Part shown: positions 46,662-57,150 of the stretch, in pieces
Numbering within the stretch: the first letter of the stretch is position 1
Layout of the letters: the number at the start of each line of letters is the position of its first letter
Origin: Pseudomonadota bacterium
GTDB lineage: Bacteria > Pseudomonadota > Gammaproteobacteria > UBA5335
Length of the DNA stretch: 61,894 nucleotides
Direction of reading: 5' to 3'
NCBI GenBank assembly: GCA_034189865.1
Contig: JAXHTV010000017.1
Coordinates: 1 to 61,894, forward strand
The notes under the pieces: generated by a model
Databases searched by the model: none
What the model saw: the letters and a program-made list of their open reading frames with translations, nothing else
Told to the model about the DNA's origin: nothing
Program-made: the position numbers and the translations under genes

Positions 46662-47892
46662 TTCGTTAAGAGTTGTCAGTATTTGAATGAGGTGTAGCCG
46701 TGTCGAAGGGAAAATTTGAGCGTACCAAGCCGCATGTAAATGTGGGGACGATTGGTCACGTGGACCATGGTAAGACGACGTTGACGGCGGCGCTGACGAA
46801 GGTGCTGGCTGAGCAGCACGGTGGTGAGTTCAAGGCGTACGATCAGATTGACAATGCGCCGGAAGAGCGGGCTCGTGGTATTACGATTGCGACGGCGCAC
46901 GTGGAATACGAATCGGATGCGCGGCACTACGCGCACGTCGACTGCCCGGGTCACGCGGATTATGTGAAGAACATGATCACGGGTGCGGCGCAGATGGACG
47001 GAGCGATTTTGGTGGTTTCGGCGGCTGACGGTCCGATGCCGCAAACGCGAGAGCACATTTTGCTGTCGCGTCAGGTGGGTGTTCCCTACATTGTCGTGTT
47101 TTTGAACAAGGCTGACATGGTGGACGACGCGGAACTTCTGGAGCTGGTTGAGATGGAAGTTCGCGAGCTCTTGGATACCTATGAGTTTCCGGGTGACGAC
47201 ACCCCCATTGTAGTGGGTAGTGCGCTGAAGGCGCTGGAAGGCGACAGCTCGGATATCGGTGTTCCGGCCATATTGAAATTGGTTGCGGCCATGGATGATT
47301 ACATCCCCACGCCGGAGCGTGCGGTGGATGGTGATTTCCTGATGCCGGTGGAAGATGTCTTTTCCATTTCCGGGCGTGGCACCGTGGTGACGGGTCGTGT
47401 GGAGCGGGGCATTGTCAAGGTCGGCGATGAAGTCGAGATTGTGGGTATCCGCGACACCACCAAGACCACCGTGACGGGGGTGGAGATGTTTCGGAAGTTG
47501 CTGGATCAGGGACAGGCGGGCGACAACGTGGGTGTGTTGCTGCGTGGTACCAAGCGCGACGATGTGGAGCGTGGGCAGGTGCTGTGTAAGCCGGGTTCGA
47601 TCAAGCCGCATACGGGTTTTGAAGCGGAAGTGTACGTACTGACCAAAGAAGAAGGTGGTCGTCACACGCCGTTTTTCAATGGTTATCGTCCGCAGTTTTA
47701 TTTTCGGACGACGGACGTGACGGGGGCGGTGACGTTGCCTGAAGGCACCGAGATGGTGATGCCAGGGGACAACGTCAAAGTGGAAGTGAAGTTGATAGCC
47801 CCGATTGCGATGGAAGAAGGTTTACGGTTTGCGATTCGCGAAGGCGGCCGCACCGTAGGCGCCGGCGTCGTCTCCAAAATCATCGAGTAAGT
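46620..47892 (+). repeat. Long direct repeat, copy 2 (fusA tail plus tuf)
   Basis: The 1,273-bp block identical to 29999-31271. Here the first 42 bp are the functional 3' end of fusA, so this is the likely source copy. The identity ends two bases after the tuf stop, immediately before the rpsJ start. Confidence 0.9.
46700..47890 (+). CDS. tuf: Elongation factor Tu (copy 2)
   Basis: The tufA-position copy in the str operon, after fusA with a 38-bp spacer. The 396-aa product is identical to the copy at 30079, with the same GTG start. Having two copies serves the very high EF-Tu demand. Only three bases separate its stop from the rpsJ start, so it is fused to the S10 operon with no intervening leader. 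Confidence 0.98.
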   Translation: MSKGKFERTKPHVNVGTIGHVDHGKTTLTAALTKVLAEQHGGEFKAYDQIDNAPEERARGITIATAHVEYESDARHYAHVDCPGHADYVKNMITGAAQMDGAILVVSAADGPMPQTREHILLSRQVGVPYIVVFLNKADMVDDAELLELVEMEVRELLDTYEFPGDDTPIVVGSALKALEGDSSDIGVPAILKLVAAMDDYIPTPERAVDGDFLMPVEDVFSISGRGTVVTGRVERGIVKVGDEVEIVGIRDTTKTTVTGVEMFRKLLDQGQAGDNVGVLLRGTKRDDVERGQVLCKPGSIKPHTGFEAEVYVLTKEEGGRHTPFFNGYRPQFYFRTTDVTGAVTLPEGTEMVMPGDNVKVEVKLIAPIAMEEGLRFAIREGGRTVGAGVVSKIIE

Positions 47893-47893
47893 G

Positions 47894-48205
47894 ATGGCAA
47901 ATCAACGTATTCGTATTCGTTTGAAAAGTTTCGATCATAGGTTGATCGATAAGTCTACGCTGGAGATCGTCGAAACGGCGAAGCGGACCGGGGCGCAGGT
48001 CAAGGGGCCGATTCCGCTCCCGACTCGCAAAGAGCGCTTTACGGTTTTGATTTCCCCACACGTCAACAAGGACGCGCGGGATCAGTATGAAATCCGAACG
48101 CACAAGCGCTTGATGGAAATTATTGACCCTACCGACAAAACGGTGGACGCGTTGATGCGCCTTGATTTGGCGGCAGGTGTCGACGTCCAATTGAAACTTT
48201 ATTGA
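47894..48205 (+). CDS. rpsJ: 30S ribosomal protein S10 (NusE)
   Basis: S10 is a 30S head protein and, as NusE, bridges NusG and the ribosome. The 103-aa protein begins [22 protein letters not shown] 47894 follows the tuf stop by 3 bp; a GTG at 47891 would add one residue. No independent Shine-Dalgarno is clear, so translation is probably coupled to tuf. It is followed by an unusually long 165-nt gap. Confidence 0.98.
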   Translation: MANQRIRIRLKSFDHRLIDKSTLEIVETAKRTGAQVKGPIPLPTRKERFTVLISPHVNKDARDQYEIRTHKRLMEIIDPTDKTVDALMRLDLAAGVDVQLKLY

Positions 48206-48370
48206 TCGCGGGTATGTCGGGTGATTCGGTGGCGGTGTCGTTACCGCGGCTGAGCCCGGCTTATCTCGTTAGGCTTTACGCATCTCCGTAGGTCGAAAGG
48301 CCTTGGATTGGTTTGATTAATTGTGTCTGGGGTCGCACTCCTAGGCAAAAGAACTCAAGGTTGCGAGACG

Positions 48371-49018
48371 ATGGCGCTCGGATTAGTTGGTCGGAAACGC
48401 GGAATGACTCGGGTGTTCACGCCAGAAGGTGAGTCCATTCCGGTCAGTGTAATCGAGGTTACCCCGAACCGTGTGACAGATGTTCGCACGGAGGATAAAG
48501 ACGGTTATTCGGCAGTGCAGGTTACGGCCGGATCTCGCCGGGCCAGTCGCATCAGCCGCCCGGTCGCGGGTCAGTTTGCCAAAGCTGGCGTCGAAGCGGG
48601 CAGAGGCTTTTGGGAGTTTCGGCTTTCGCAAGAGCAGGGCACCGATTTGGCCCCAGGCTCTGAAATAACCGTTGATATCTTTTCTGAAGGTGACGACGTG
48701 GATGTGACCGGGACGTCGATCGGAAAAGGCTTCGCCGGGGTCGTCAAGCGCCATAATTTTCGGACGCAAGACGCTTCTCATGGTAACTCGCTGTCCCATC
48801 GGGCGCCTGGGTCGATCGGTCAGAACCAAACGCCGGGGCGGGTCTTTAAAGGCAAGCGGATGGCGGGGCACTTAGGTGCCGTGAGAACGACTACTAAGAA
48901 CTTAAAAGTCGTTCGCGTCGATGTTGAGAAGAACATCCTGTTGGTAAAAGGCGCGATTCCTGGTGCGAAAGGTGGTGACGTGATTGTGCGTCCTGCGGTC
49001 AATAAGAGTAAGGGTTGA
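48371..49018 (+). CDS. rplC: 50S ribosomal protein L3
   Basis: L3 is a primary 23S-binding protein near the peptidyl transferase centre. The 215-aa protein begins [16 protein letters not shown] and contains the conserved [20 protein letters not shown] segment. The start at 48371 is chosen by family similarity; the in-frame extension to 48323 lies in the leader. Four bases separate it from rplD. Confidence 0.98.
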   Translation: MALGLVGRKRGMTRVFTPEGESIPVSVIEVTPNRVTDVRTEDKDGYSAVQVTAGSRRASRISRPVAGQFAKAGVEAGRGFWEFRLSQEQGTDLAPGSEITVDIFSEGDDVDVTGTSIGKGFAGVVKRHNFRTQDASHGNSLSHRAPGSIGQNQTPGRVFKGKRMAGHLGAVRTTTKNLKVVRVDVEKNILLVKGAIPGAKGGDVIVRPAVNKSKG

Positions 49019-49021
49019 ACG

Positions 49022-49627
49022 ATGGAGCTCAAAGCGCTTGATGGTGACGTATCCATCCAGGTGGCGGATTCGGTGTTCGACGTTGTGCTCAAGGAGCCGC
49101 TCATTCACCAAGTTGTGGTGGCTTACTTGGCGGGCGGCCGAGCCGGGACTCGCGCACAGAAAAATCGTGCAGCGGTTCGAGGCGGTGGAGCCAAGCCTTG
49201 GAGGCAGAAGGGTACTGGTCGCGCGCGCGCCGGGACGATTCGTAGCCCGTTATGGCGCTCTGGCGGCGTTACGTTTGCGGCTCAACCGCGGGATCACGGT
49301 CAAAAAGTCAACCGTAAGATGTACCGGGGCGCGATGCGCTCCATCCTCGCGGAACTTGTTCGTCAGGAGCGCCTCGATGTCGTTGAGCGCTTGGGTGTTA
49401 GCGAAGCCAAGACCAAAGCGCTGGATTCAAAGCTCAAAGAGCTTGGTTTCCGTGGCGGCCTTATTGTGGTCGGTCCCGAGGATGAGCAGCTGGCGCTGGC
49501 GGCGCGTAATTTGAAAGGTGTCGATTTGATGCTGGCTGCTCAGTTGAACCCGGCGGCATTGGTCGGCGCGGAGAAAGTTCTGATGACAGTTGACGCCGTT
49601 CGTGTCATTGAGGAGTGGTTGGGATGA
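49022..49627 (+). CDS. rplD: 50S ribosomal protein L4
   Basis: L4 lines the exit tunnel with a long loop and, in E. coli, represses the S10 operon at both transcription and translation. The 201-aa protein shows the loop region with [20 protein letters not shown] and [17 protein letters not shown]. It overlaps rplW by four bases. Confidence 0.98.
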   Translation: MELKALDGDVSIQVADSVFDVVLKEPLIHQVVVAYLAGGRAGTRAQKNRAAVRGGGAKPWRQKGTGRARAGTIRSPLWRSGGVTFAAQPRDHGQKVNRKMYRGAMRSILAELVRQERLDVVERLGVSEAKTKALDSKLKELGFRGGLIVVGPEDEQLALAARNLKGVDLMLAAQLNPAALVGAEKVLMTVDAVRVIEEWLG

Positions 49628-49920
49628 GCGAAGAAAGATTGCTTCAGGTACTCCTTGGGCCGCACGTCTCCGAGAAGAGTACAAACGTGGGCGACGCTCA
49701 TAACCAAGTGGTGTTTAAGGTGCGTACCGATGCCACCAAGTCCGAGATTAAGCAGGCGGTTGAAACGCTGTTTAAAGTGACGGTTACAGGTGTCACTGTT
49801 GCCAATGTGAAAGGTAAACGTAAACGGTTCGGCCGCATGGCGGGCGTACGGAAGGGCTGGAAGAAAGCGTATGTTCGAGTCGCTCAAGGCGGCGAGATCG
49901 ATTTTCTTTCGGTTTCTTAA
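49624..49920 (+). CDS. rplW: 50S ribosomal protein L23
   Basis: L23 lies at the tunnel exit and is the docking site for trigger factor and SRP. The 98-aa protein contains [13 protein letters not shown] and [20 protein letters not shown], typical of the family. The ATG at 49624 overlaps the rplD stop in ATGA. Confidence 0.98.
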   Translation: MSEERLLQVLLGPHVSEKSTNVGDAHNQVVFKVRTDATKSEIKQAVETLFKVTVTGVTVANVKGKRKRFGRMAGVRKGWKKAYVRVAQGGEIDFLSVS

Positions 49921-49972
49921 GAGTTTGGTCCGGTTGCGCCTCCAATAGGAAATAGACTTAGGTAATTTCAGT

Positions 49973-50800
49973 ATGGCAGTCGTCAAGGCAAAACCCACAT
50001 CCGCGGGCCGGCGTTTCGTCGTCAAGGTTCGTACGGACGGCCTTCACAAAGGTGGGCCCTACCAACCGCTGGTCGACAAGCAGTCGCGTAGCGGTGGTCG
50101 TAACAATCAGGGGCGTATCACCTGTCGACACAAAGGCGGCGGGCACAAGCAACGCTACCGCATTGTTGACTTTAGACGGAACAAAGATGGGGTGCCGGGC
50201 GTCGTAGAGAGGCTGGAGTACGATCCGAACAGAAACGCGCATATCGCCTTAGTGCTGTACGCTGATGGTGAGCGTCGATACATTTTGGCGCCTAAGAATG
50301 TCGCTTCCGGGTCCTCCATTGTTTCAGGTCAAGATGCACCGATTCAGCCAGGTAACGCGTTACCCCTGAGAAACATTCCGGTCGGTACAGTCGTTCATGC
50401 GGTTGAGCTGAAGCCGCGCAAGGGAGCGCAGTTGGCTCGCAGCGCGGGCACTTATGCGCAAATCGTGGCGCGAGAAGGTGCCTACGCAACGTTGCGGTTG
50501 CGTTCCGGGGAAATGCGAAAGGTGCTCTTGGAATGTCGCGCCACCGTCGGGGAAGTCGGGAATGCTGAGCACAACCTTCGCTCTCTGGGTAAAGCGGGTG
50601 CGAAGCGATGGTTAGGCGTCCGGCCGACGGTCCGAGGTGTCGCGATGAACCCGGTTGATCATCCACATGGTGGTGGTGAGGGGCGTACGTCCGGTGGACG
50701 GCATCCCGTGACCCCGTGGGGTGTGCCGACCAAAGGGTACAAAACGCGGAAAACCAAGCGTACGGACAGCATGATCGTGCGTCGTCGGAAGGCCAGGTAA
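49973..50800 (+). CDS. rplB: 50S ribosomal protein L2
   Basis: L2 is needed for subunit association and peptidyl transfer. The 275-aa protein contains the universally conserved [20 protein letters not shown] segment, with the critical histidine, near residue 224, and a basic C-terminal tail. Confidence 0.99.
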   Translation: MAVVKAKPTSAGRRFVVKVRTDGLHKGGPYQPLVDKQSRSGGRNNQGRITCRHKGGGHKQRYRIVDFRRNKDGVPGVVERLEYDPNRNAHIALVLYADGERRYILAPKNVASGSSIVSGQDAPIQPGNALPLRNIPVGTVVHAVELKPRKGAQLARSAGTYAQIVAREGAYATLRLRSGEMRKVLLECRATVGEVGNAEHNLRSLGKAGAKRWLGVRPTVRGVAMNPVDHPHGGGEGRTSGGRHPVTPWGVPTKGYKTRKTKRTDSMIVRRRKAR

Positions 50801-50815
50801 TTTAGAGGATAAGAA

Positions 50816-51088
50816 ATGCCGCGTTCAATTCGAAAGGGTCCTTTCGTTGACCATCATTTGGCAAAGAAGGTGCACGAGACCCAGGAGTCGCGGACCAAAC
50901 GTCCGATCAAAACGTGGTCTCGCAGGTCGATGGTCACACCGGAGATGGTGGGCCTGACCATTGCGGTTCATAACGGTCGTCAGCATGTCCCGGTTTTGAT
51001 ATCCGAGAATATGGTTGGCCACAAACTGGGCGAGTTTGCTCCCACGCGCACCTTCAAAGGGCACGTTGCGGACAAGAAATCGCGCTGA
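50816..51088 (+). CDS. rpsS: 30S ribosomal protein S19
   Basis: S19 sits on the 30S head near the A site. The 90-aa protein begins [19 protein letters not shown] and contains [17 protein letters not shown], both typical. It lies 15 bp after rplB, with AGAGGATAAG as ribosome-binding region. Confidence 0.99.
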   Translation: MPRSIRKGPFVDHHLAKKVHETQESRTKRPIKTWSRRSMVTPEMVGLTIAVHNGRQHVPVLISENMVGHKLGEFAPTRTFKGHVADKKSR

Positions 51089-51101
51089 GAGGGTTTCAAT
51101 A

Positions 51102-51434
51102 ATGCAAGTTGCCGCCAAGTTGAAGCACGCGCGTATTTCACCACAGAAATGTCGGTTGGTCGCGAATGAGATTCGGGGGTTGCCGGTGGACAGGGCTTTG
51201 CAGACGCTCAGCTTCAGTCCAAAGAAGGCTGCTCGAATCATGAAGAAGGTTGTTGAGTCTGCTATCGCAAACGCGGAACACAATGAAGGCGCGGATATTG
51301 ATGAGCTTAAGGTGGCTCGTGTCTGCGTCGACGAAGGTCCGACGATGAAGCGGTTCCACGCCCGCGCCAGAGGTCGTGGTTCTCGAATTCTAAAGCGTAC
51401 CAGTCACATTACTGTGACGGTTGCAGACGAGTAA
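51102..51434 (+). CDS. rplV: 50S ribosomal protein L22
   Basis: L22 extends a beta hairpin into the exit tunnel, the site of macrolide-resistance changes. The 110-aa protein starts [20 protein letters not shown], so ATG 51102 is chosen; the frame is open upstream but overlaps rpsS. The hairpin region around [15 protein letters not shown] is unaltered in length. Confidence 0.98.
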   Translation: MQVAAKLKHARISPQKCRLVANEIRGLPVDRALQTLSFSPKKAARIMKKVVESAIANAEHNEGADIDELKVARVCVDEGPTMKRFHARARGRGSRILKRTSHITVTVADE

Positions 51435-51451
51435 CGGTTAGCGAGATTGTT

Positions 51452-52135
51452 ATGGGACAGAAAGTCAACCCGATAGGTATTCGACTCGGAATTGTTCGCG
51501 ACTGGGCATCCACCTGGTATGCGGAGGGGCGTGAGTTTGCGAACTATCTCAATCAAGATATGGAAGTTCGCGATTTTATCCGCAAAAGGTTGTCGAATGC
51601 GTCGGTAAGCCAAATTAAGATCGAACGTCCTGCGCGTACGGCTCAAATCACGATTCATACCGCGCGGCCCGGTATTGTGATCGGGAAAAAAGGTGAGGAC
51701 ATCGACCGGCTTCGTCGCGACGTAGCGGAGTTAATGGGTGTGCCTACGCAGATCAACGTCGAAGAGGTTCGTAAGCCCGAGCTTGACGCTCAGTTGGTTG
51801 CGGAAAGTGTCGCGCAGCAGCTTGAGAAAAGAATCATGTTCCGGCGGGCCATGAAACGGGCGGTTGGTAACGCCATGCGCTTGGGTGCCCAAGGGATCAA
51901 GATCCAGGTATCCGGCCGTTTGAATGGTGCGGAAATTGCGCGAACCGAGTGGTATCGGGAAGGCCGCGTGCCGCTTCATACGCTTCGGGCGGATGTCGAC
52001 TATGCGATTGCGGAGGCGCGCACCACCTACGGTGTCATTGGGGTTAAGGTTTGGGTGTTCAAGGGTGAGGTTTTTCACTCTGACGGTGCTGCAGCCGGTT
52101 CGACAAAAGAACAGGCTAAGGCAAAGGAGGCCTAA
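51452..52135 (+). CDS. rpsC: 30S ribosomal protein S3
   Basis: S3 forms part of the mRNA entry tunnel and helicase activity. The 227-aa protein has the KH-domain motif [17 protein letters not shown] near residue 72 and the C-terminal domain with [20 protein letters not shown]. It lies 3 bp before rplP. Confidence 0.99.
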   Translation: MGQKVNPIGIRLGIVRDWASTWYAEGREFANYLNQDMEVRDFIRKRLSNASVSQIKIERPARTAQITIHTARPGIVIGKKGEDIDRLRRDVAELMGVPTQINVEEVRKPELDAQLVAESVAQQLEKRIMFRRAMKRAVGNAMRLGAQGIKIQVSGRLNGAEIARTEWYREGRVPLHTLRADVDYAIAEARTTYGVIGVKVWVFKGEVFHSDGAAAGSTKEQAKAKEA

Positions 52136-52138
52136 GCG

Positions 52139-52552
52139 ATGTTGCAGCCGAAGCGTACGAAGTACCGAAAGCAACAGAAAGGACGCAATCGCGGGTTGGC
52201 GACACGAGGTAGTCGCGTCAATTTTGGCGAGTATGGTCTCAAGACCGTAGAGCGTGGCCGCGTGACGGCACGTCAGATTGAGGCGGCCCGTCGCGCGATC
52301 AATCGCCACGTCAAACGAGGCGGAAAAGTTTGGATTCGCATTTTCCCAGACGTGCCTGTCACCACGAAGCCAATCGAGGTTCGGATGGGTAAAGGAAAGG
52401 GCAACGTTGATTATTGGGTGGCGAAAGTGCAGCCGGGTCGGGTGCTCTACGAAATGGAAGGTGTCAGCGAAGAGTTGGCCCGCGAAGCGTTTCGTTTGGC
52501 TGCTGCCAAGCTGCCCGTTAAGTGTGTGTTCGTCAGTCGGACGGTAGCGTAA
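52139..52552 (+). CDS. rplP: 50S ribosomal protein L16
   Basis: L16 helps organise the A site of the large subunit. The 137-aa protein begins [19 protein letters not shown] and carries [16 protein letters not shown]. Its stop overlaps the rpmC start in TAATG. Confidence 0.99.
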   Translation: MLQPKRTKYRKQQKGRNRGLATRGSRVNFGEYGLKTVERGRVTARQIEAARRAINRHVKRGGKVWIRIFPDVPVTTKPIEVRMGKGKGNVDYWVAKVQPGRVLYEMEGVSEELAREAFRLAAAKLPVKCVFVSRTVA

Positions 52553-52755
52553 TGAGAGCGAGCGAGTTGAGAGAGAAAACGATCGCTGAGCTTCGCGATG
52601 AATTGCTGAAGCTGCGACGGGAGCAGTTTACTTTGCGGATGCAATCGGCAACGGGGCAACTTAATCAAGTTCACGAGTTCTCGCGAGTTCGAAAAGGCAT
52701 TGCCCGGGTCAAGACCGTCATGACCGAAAAACATGCCAAAGGTGAGGCGAAATGA
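52552..52755 (+). CDS. rpmC: 50S ribosomal protein L29
   Basis: L29 is a small protein next to L23 at the tunnel exit. The 67-aa product begins [18 protein letters not shown]. The ATG at 52552 is chosen by family similarity and coupling to rplP; the frame is open ten codons further upstream inside rplP. It overlaps rpsQ by four bases. Confidence 0.98.
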   Translation: MRASELREKTIAELRDELLKLRREQFTLRMQSATGQLNQVHEFSRVRKGIARVKTVMTEKHAKGEAK

Positions 52756-53021
52756 GCGAACAACCGAAGAGCAAGCGCACGCTGATTGGCCGCGTCGTCA
52801 GCAACAAGATGGATAAAACCATCACGGTTCAGATAGAAAGGCGTGTTAAGCATCCTATTTACGGGAAATACGTGCGCCGGTCCACAAAATTGCGCGCTCA
52901 TGATGCAGAGAATATTTGTGGGACGGGCGATTTGGTTCGCGTCGTGGAGTGTCGTCCGATCTCCAAGTCCAAGACTTGGGCGTTGGTTGATATTGTGGAA
53001 AAACGCGATAGTGCCGGTTGA
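52752..53021 (+). CDS. rpsQ: 30S ribosomal protein S17
   Basis: S17 is a primary 16S-binding OB-fold protein. The 89-aa product contains [20 protein letters not shown] and [13 protein letters not shown], typical of the family. In E. coli it ends the S10 operon; here the spc genes continue after 51 bp with no clear terminator. Confidence 0.99.
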   Translation: MSEQPKSKRTLIGRVVSNKMDKTITVQIERRVKHPIYGKYVRRSTKLRAHDAENICGTGDLVRVVECRPISKSKTWALVDIVEKRDSAG

Positions 53022-53072
53022 TATCCTCCGTCGATATCGTCTTTTGTGAACCGCTGATTACGGGTTACGACA

Positions 53073-53441
53073 ATGATTCAGATGCAAACAGAACTCGGTG
53101 CGGCCGATAACAGCGGCGCACGGCGCCTTATGTGCATCAAAGTACTGGGCGGTTCTCGCCGACGGTATGCAAATATTGGCGACGTCATTAAGGTGACAGT
53201 TAAAGACGCGATCCCGCGTGGTCGGGTCAAAAAGGGTGAAGTTTACAATGCCGTCGTCGTGCGCACCCGTAAGGGGGTGCGGCGTCCTGACGGTTCGTTA
53301 ATTCGATTCGATGGCAACGCAGCGGTCCTTTTGAATAACCAGCTTCAGCCTGTGGGCACCCGAATTTTCGGGCCGGTAACACGTGAGCTTCGCTCTGAGC
53401 GATTTATGAAAATAGTTTCGCTCGCACCTGAAGTGCTCTGA
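53073..53441 (+). CDS. rplN: 50S ribosomal protein L14
   Basis: L14 lies at the subunit interface and is the target of the RsfS silencing factor. The 122-aa product begins [20 protein letters not shown], as in most bacteria. It is the first gene of the spc operon in E. coli. No consensus promoter was recognised in the 51-bp spacer. Confidence 0.99.
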   Translation: MIQMQTELGAADNSGARRLMCIKVLGGSRRRYANIGDVIKVTVKDAIPRGRVKKGEVYNAVVVRTRKGVRRPDGSLIRFDGNAAVLLNNQLQPVGTRIFGPVTRELRSERFMKIVSLAPEVL

Positions 53442-53463
53442 ATAACGATTTCGGGAGCGAAAC

Positions 53464-53781
53464 ATGAACAAAATCAAACGTGGTGACGACGTCATCGTGA
53501 CAACTGGAAAGGACGCGGGGCGCCGAGGCCGTGTTCTGCGGGTATTACCGAACGATCGCGTTGTCGTTGAGAACGTGAATCTGGTCAAGAAGCACGTTCG
53601 ACCTAACCCGAATCAAGGTGTCGCGGGTGGAATTGTGGAGCAAGAGCGGTCGATTCATGTCTCGAATGTGATGCTGTTCAACCCTTCCACTAAGAAAGGC
53701 GACCGGGTGGGTATCCGTACGTTGGCTGATGGACGTCGAGTTCGCTATTTCAAGTCCGACGGCGAAGTCGTGGACGTATAA
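53464..53781 (+). CDS. rplX: 50S ribosomal protein L24
   Basis: L24 starts large-subunit assembly. The 105-aa product has the KOW motif near the N terminus ([20 protein letters not shown]). It lies 13 bp before rplE; in E. coli the S8 translational operator lies at this junction, but I could not identify it with certainty. Confidence 0.98.
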   Translation: MNKIKRGDDVIVTTGKDAGRRGRVLRVLPNDRVVVENVNLVKKHVRPNPNQGVAGGIVEQERSIHVSNVMLFNPSTKKGDRVGIRTLADGRRVRYFKSDGEVVDV

Positions 53782-53794
53782 GGTGAGTCGAGCT

Positions 53795-54334
53795 ATGCCT
53801 AGATTGCAAGAACTGTACGCCGACACAATAGCTGCCCAACTCAAAGAGCGTTTGGCGCTAGAGAACTCTATGGAGATTCCTCGGCTGGCCAAAATTACGC
53901 TCAATATGGGTCTTGGTGAGGCCGTTTCGGATAAGAAGGTTATCGAGCATGCGCTCGGCGACATGGCGCAGATTTCGGGGCAGAAGCCCGTCGTCACGCG
54001 CGCCCGGCAGTCTATTGCCGGCTTTAAGATTCGAGACGGCTGGCCCATCGGCTGCAAAGTGACTCTGCGTCGTGATCGCATGTACGAATTTTTGGACCGG
54101 CTTATTTCCATCGCGATTCCCCGAATTCGGGATTTTCGTGGATGTAATCCTCGTGCGTTCGATGGGCGAGGTAACTATTCGTTCGGGGTAAATGAGCAGA
54201 TCATTTTCCCGGAGATCGATTACGACAAGATCGATACCTTGCGGGGCATGGATATTACCGTGACGACTACGGCCCGTAACGATGAGCAGGGTCGGGCATT
54301 ATTGGAAGCTTTTGGCTTCCCATTCCGGAACTGA
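53795..54334 (+). CDS. rplE: 50S ribosomal protein L5
   Basis: L5 binds 5S rRNA and contacts the P-site tRNA. The 179-aa product matches the E. coli length and contains [11 protein letters not shown] and [23 protein letters not shown] 53795 is chosen; a GTG at 53783 and longer in-frame extensions overlap rplX. Confidence 0.98.
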   Translation: MPRLQELYADTIAAQLKERLALENSMEIPRLAKITLNMGLGEAVSDKKVIEHALGDMAQISGQKPVVTRARQSIAGFKIRDGWPIGCKVTLRRDRMYEFLDRLISIAIPRIRDFRGCNPRAFDGRGNYSFGVNEQIIFPEIDYDKIDTLRGMDITVTTTARNDEQGRALLEAFGFPFRN

Positions 54335-54342
54335 GGCGCGAT

Positions 54343-54648
54343 ATGGCAAAGGCAAGTATGGTGGCGCGTGAGCGCAAGAGAGAGCGCTTGGTGGCTAAGT
54401 ACGCTACTCGGCGGGAACAGCTCAAGCGGGTAATCAAGAGCCCGAATACGACCGATGAAGAGCGATTGGACGCAGTGATGAGCTTGTCTAAATTGCCTCG
54501 CAATTCCAGTGCGGTCCGCCAGCGCAATCGTTGCGAAAGAACCGGGCGGCCGAAGGGGTACTATCGCAAATTCGGTCTGGGTCGGAATAAGCTTCGCGAA
54601 GCGGCAATGTCCGGCGATATCCCGGGTTTGGTGAAAGCCAGTTGGTAG
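54343..54648 (+). CDS. rpsN: 30S ribosomal protein S14, zinc-independent form
   Basis: A 30S head protein. The 101-aa product is the long form without CxxC zinc ligands, ending with [20 protein letters not shown] and [12 protein letters not shown]. It lies 8 bp after rplE. Confidence 0.98.
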   Translation: MAKASMVARERKRERLVAKYATRREQLKRVIKSPNTTDEERLDAVMSLSKLPRNSSAVRQRNRCERTGRPKGYYRKFGLGRNKLREAAMSGDIPGLVKASW

Positions 54649-54695
54649 CGCCTCCGGGCGTTCCAGTTAAAAGCGCATAGATTAAGGTTACGCGT

Positions 54696-55091
54696 ATGAG
54701 TATGACGGATCCCATCGCAGATATGCTGACGCGCATTCGGAATGGGCAAAATGCGTCCAAAACGCAAGTTGCGATGCCGAGTTCTCGGTTGAAGATTGCG
54801 ATTGCAAAGCTACTGCAAGAAGAAGGCTACGTGAGTGATGTTCGCTGTCACGGCGAGGAAGGGAAGCCTGTTCTTTCCGTATCGCTGAAGTATCACGACG
54901 GTCGTCCGGTGATCGAGCGAATCGAGCGTACGAGTCGCCCGGGCCTGCGGGTTTATAGATCGAAGGATGAGTTGCCTTCCGTTCTTGGTGGGCTCGGCAT
55001 TGCAATCGTGTCGACGTCTAAAGGTTTGATGACCGACCGGGCTGCGCGCCAACAAGGCCTGGGTGGCGAGATCCTCTGCACGGTCTATTGA
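54696..55091 (+). CDS. rpsH: 30S ribosomal protein S8
   Basis: S8 organises the central 16S domain and represses the spc operon in E. coli. The 131-aa product begins [17 protein letters not shown] and ends [11 protein letters not shown], both typical. ATG 54702 is an alternative two codons in. Confidence 0.98.
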   Translation: MSMTDPIADMLTRIRNGQNASKTQVAMPSSRLKIAIAKLLQEEGYVSDVRCHGEEGKPVLSVSLKYHDGRPVIERIERTSRPGLRVYRSKDELPSVLGGLGIAIVSTSKGLMTDRAARQQGLGGEILCTVY

Positions 55092-55104
55092 GGCGGAAAC
55101 GGAT

Positions 55105-55638
55105 ATGTCGAGAATTGCAAAAGAGCCGGTTGTGGTGCCAAAGGGTGTTGAGATCACTCTCGATGGTAGCCGGCTACAGGTAAAGGGTAAAAATGGTGCC
55201 CTGGATTTGCAGGTCCACGAGGACGTGAATGTCCAAGAGGAGGGCGGGCGGCTGCAATTTTCCGCGCAGCGAGATAGCCGCAAAAGCAGATCGTTAGCCG
55301 CGACCATGCGCACGCTTGCCAACAATATGGTGCGAGGTGTCAGTGAAGGCTTCGAGCGCCGGCTTCAGCTGGTTGGGGTTGGGTACAGGGCCCAGGTACA
55401 AGGAAAGACGCTGAATCTGTCGTTGGGCTTTTCTCATCCTGTTGAGTACCCGATACCCGAGGGTTTAACTATTGAGACACCTAGCCAGACGGAGATTGTC
55501 GTCAAGGGTTCCGATAAGCAGCTGGTCGGTCAAGTCGCAGCAGAAATTCGTGAGTTTCGGCCGCCCGAGCCTTATAAAGGCAAAGGTGTTCGCTACGCGG
55601 GTGAACGCGTGGTGATGAAAGAAGCCAAGAAAAAGTAA
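55105..55638 (+). CDS. rplF: 50S ribosomal protein L6
   Basis: L6 lies near the factor-binding site. The 177-aa product matches the usual length, begins [17 protein letters not shown] and ends with the conserved [17 protein letters not shown] region. Start 55105 is chosen by family similarity; the upstream open frame overlaps rpsH. Confidence 0.98.
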   Translation: MSRIAKEPVVVPKGVEITLDGSRLQVKGKNGALDLQVHEDVNVQEEGGRLQFSAQRDSRKSRSLAATMRTLANNMVRGVSEGFERRLQLVGVGYRAQVQGKTLNLSLGFSHPVEYPIPEGLTIETPSQTEIVVKGSDKQLVGQVAAEIREFRPPEPYKGKGVRYAGERVVMKEAKKK

Positions 55639-55651
55639 GTAGGTTGTTTCG

Positions 55652-56005
55652 ATGGATAAAAAGACTAGCCGTTTGCGAAGAGCACGCCGCGGTCGCGCCA
55701 AAATGCGTGAGCTGGGCGTCAATCGGTTGTGCGTCCATCGCACGCCGCGCCATATCTATGCACAGGTTGTTGCGCCCGATGGAGCACATGTGCTGGCCGC
55801 TGCATCGTCCTTGAGTAAGGAGATTCGTCAGCAGGTTAAATCCACGGGGAACGTTGATTCGGCGGCGCTCGTTGGAAAAACGATTGCCGAGCAGGCGAAG
55901 GCGGCGGGCGTGACCAAGGTTGCTTTTGATCGCTCGGGGTTCCGCTATCACGGGCGTGTAAAAGCGCTCGCAGACGCGGCGCGTGAAAACGGCCTCGAGT
56001 TTTAG
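55652..56005 (+). CDS. rplR: 50S ribosomal protein L18
   Basis: L18 binds 5S rRNA with L5 and L25. The 117-aa product contains [20 protein letters not shown] and ends with [19 protein letters not shown], typical of the family. It lies 13 bp after rplF. Confidence 0.98.
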   Translation: MDKKTSRLRRARRGRAKMRELGVNRLCVHRTPRHIYAQVVAPDGAHVLAAASSLSKEIRQQVKSTGNVDSAALVGKTIAEQAKAAGVTKVAFDRSGFRYHGRVKALADAARENGLEF

Positions 56006-56017
56006 AGGGTTTAGGAA

Positions 56018-56524
56018 ATGATGGATGTCGGCACACAAGCCAACAAAGACGGCTTGCTTGAGAAGTTGGTCGCGGTTAATCGTGTGGCTAAGGTCGTCAA
56101 AGGCGGTCGTCAGTTCGGGTTTACCGCATTGACAGTTGTGGGCGACGGCAATGGCCGAGTCGGCTTTGGCTACGGCAAGGCACGCGAAGTTCCATTGGCG
56201 ATCGAGAAGGCCATGGAAAAAGCGCGAAAGAGCATGCGTCAAGTTCACTTGGCTGAGGGTACGCTCCAGCATCAATTGGTTGCTTCCCATGGTGCGACCC
56301 GCGTGTTTATGAAACCTGCGACGCAAGGTACCGGTATCATCGCAGGTGGTGCCATGCGCGCTGTTTTTGAAGTGGCGGGTGTGCACAACGTTCGTGCCAA
56401 GTGCATCGGGTCGCGGAACCCGATCAACGTGGTCCGCGCGACAGTCAATGGTCTTTGCGGGCAGCATTCTCCGGAACAAGTGGCCGCCAAACGTGGCAAG
56501 GCTGTTGAAGAGCTGGGCGTCTGA
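56018..56524 (+). CDS. rpsE: 30S ribosomal protein S5
   Basis: S5 helps fidelity and mRNA unwinding. The 168-aa product contains [20 protein letters not shown] and [20 protein letters not shown]. An AGGAA site precedes ATG 56018; a second in-frame ATG follows directly. No change typical of spectinomycin resistance is obvious in the loop VKGGR. Confidence 0.98.
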   Translation: MMDVGTQANKDGLLEKLVAVNRVAKVVKGGRQFGFTALTVVGDGNGRVGFGYGKAREVPLAIEKAMEKARKSMRQVHLAEGTLQHQLVASHGATRVFMKPATQGTGIIAGGAMRAVFEVAGVHNVRAKCIGSRNPINVVRATVNGLCGQHSPEQVAAKRGKAVEELGV

Positions 56525-56528
56525 AGTC

Positions 56529-56714
56529 ATGGAAAAGAAACGATTGAAACTGACGCTCGTTCGGAGTGTGGCCGGGCGTTTGAAGAATCACCAGGCGTGC
56601 GCCAAGGGGCTCGGGTTGCGACGTATGCACCATTCCGTTGTGGTGGACGCCACCCCGGAGAATCTGGGGATGGTTCGTAACATCGGTTACCTGCTGAAAG
56701 TTGAAGAGGTGTGA
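56529..56714 (+). CDS. rpmD: 50S ribosomal protein L30
   Basis: A 61-aa small protein of the large subunit. It begins [18 protein letters not shown] and contains [12 protein letters not shown], the family motif. ATG 56529 lies 4 bp after the rpsE stop; the frame is open further upstream inside rpsE but is not family-like there. Confidence 0.97.
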   Translation: MEKKRLKLTLVRSVAGRLKNHQACAKGLGLRRMHHSVVVDATPENLGMVRNIGYLLKVEEV

Positions 56715-56715
56715 A

Positions 56716-57150
56716 ATGCGGTTGAACTCGATTTCTCCTGGAAAGGGAGCTCGGTCTCCGCGGAAGCGCGTCGGGCGTGGTATCGGATCCGGGTTAGGAA
56801 AGACCGGGGGGCGAGGGCATAAAGGCCAGAAATCGCGCTCAGGCGGCTACCATAAGCTCGGTTTTGAAGGCGGTCAGATGCCCCTCCAGCGGCGCGTGCC
56901 GAAGCGCGGCTTTCGTTCACGCAAGTCGGCCACTCGTGCGGAGGTGCGCCTGAATGAGTTGGCCGGGTTGAAAGTTGACGTGATCACGCTGGATGTGCTC
57001 AAAGAGGCCTCCATTGTTCCTGCCACAACCCTGGTTGCTAAAGTGATCGCGTCGGGCAAGTTGGATCAGGCTGTGGTCGTTAGGGGTTTGGCTGCGACTC
57101 CCGGTGCCCTGAGTGCGATTGAGCAAGCCGGCGGAAAGGTCGAGGCCTAA
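56716..57150 (+). CDS. rplO: 50S ribosomal protein L15
   Basis: L15 is a late assembly protein rich in glycine and basic residues. The 144-aa product begins [20 protein letters not shown] and contains [13 protein letters not shown], both typical. ATG 56716 lies one base after the rpmD stop. It directly abuts secY. Confidence 0.98.
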   Translation: MRLNSISPGKGARSPRKRVGRGIGSGLGKTGGRGHKGQKSRSGGYHKLGFEGGQMPLQRRVPKRGFRSRKSATRAEVRLNELAGLKVDVITLDVLKEASIVPATTLVAKVIASGKLDQAVVVRGLAATPGALSAIEQAGGKVEA

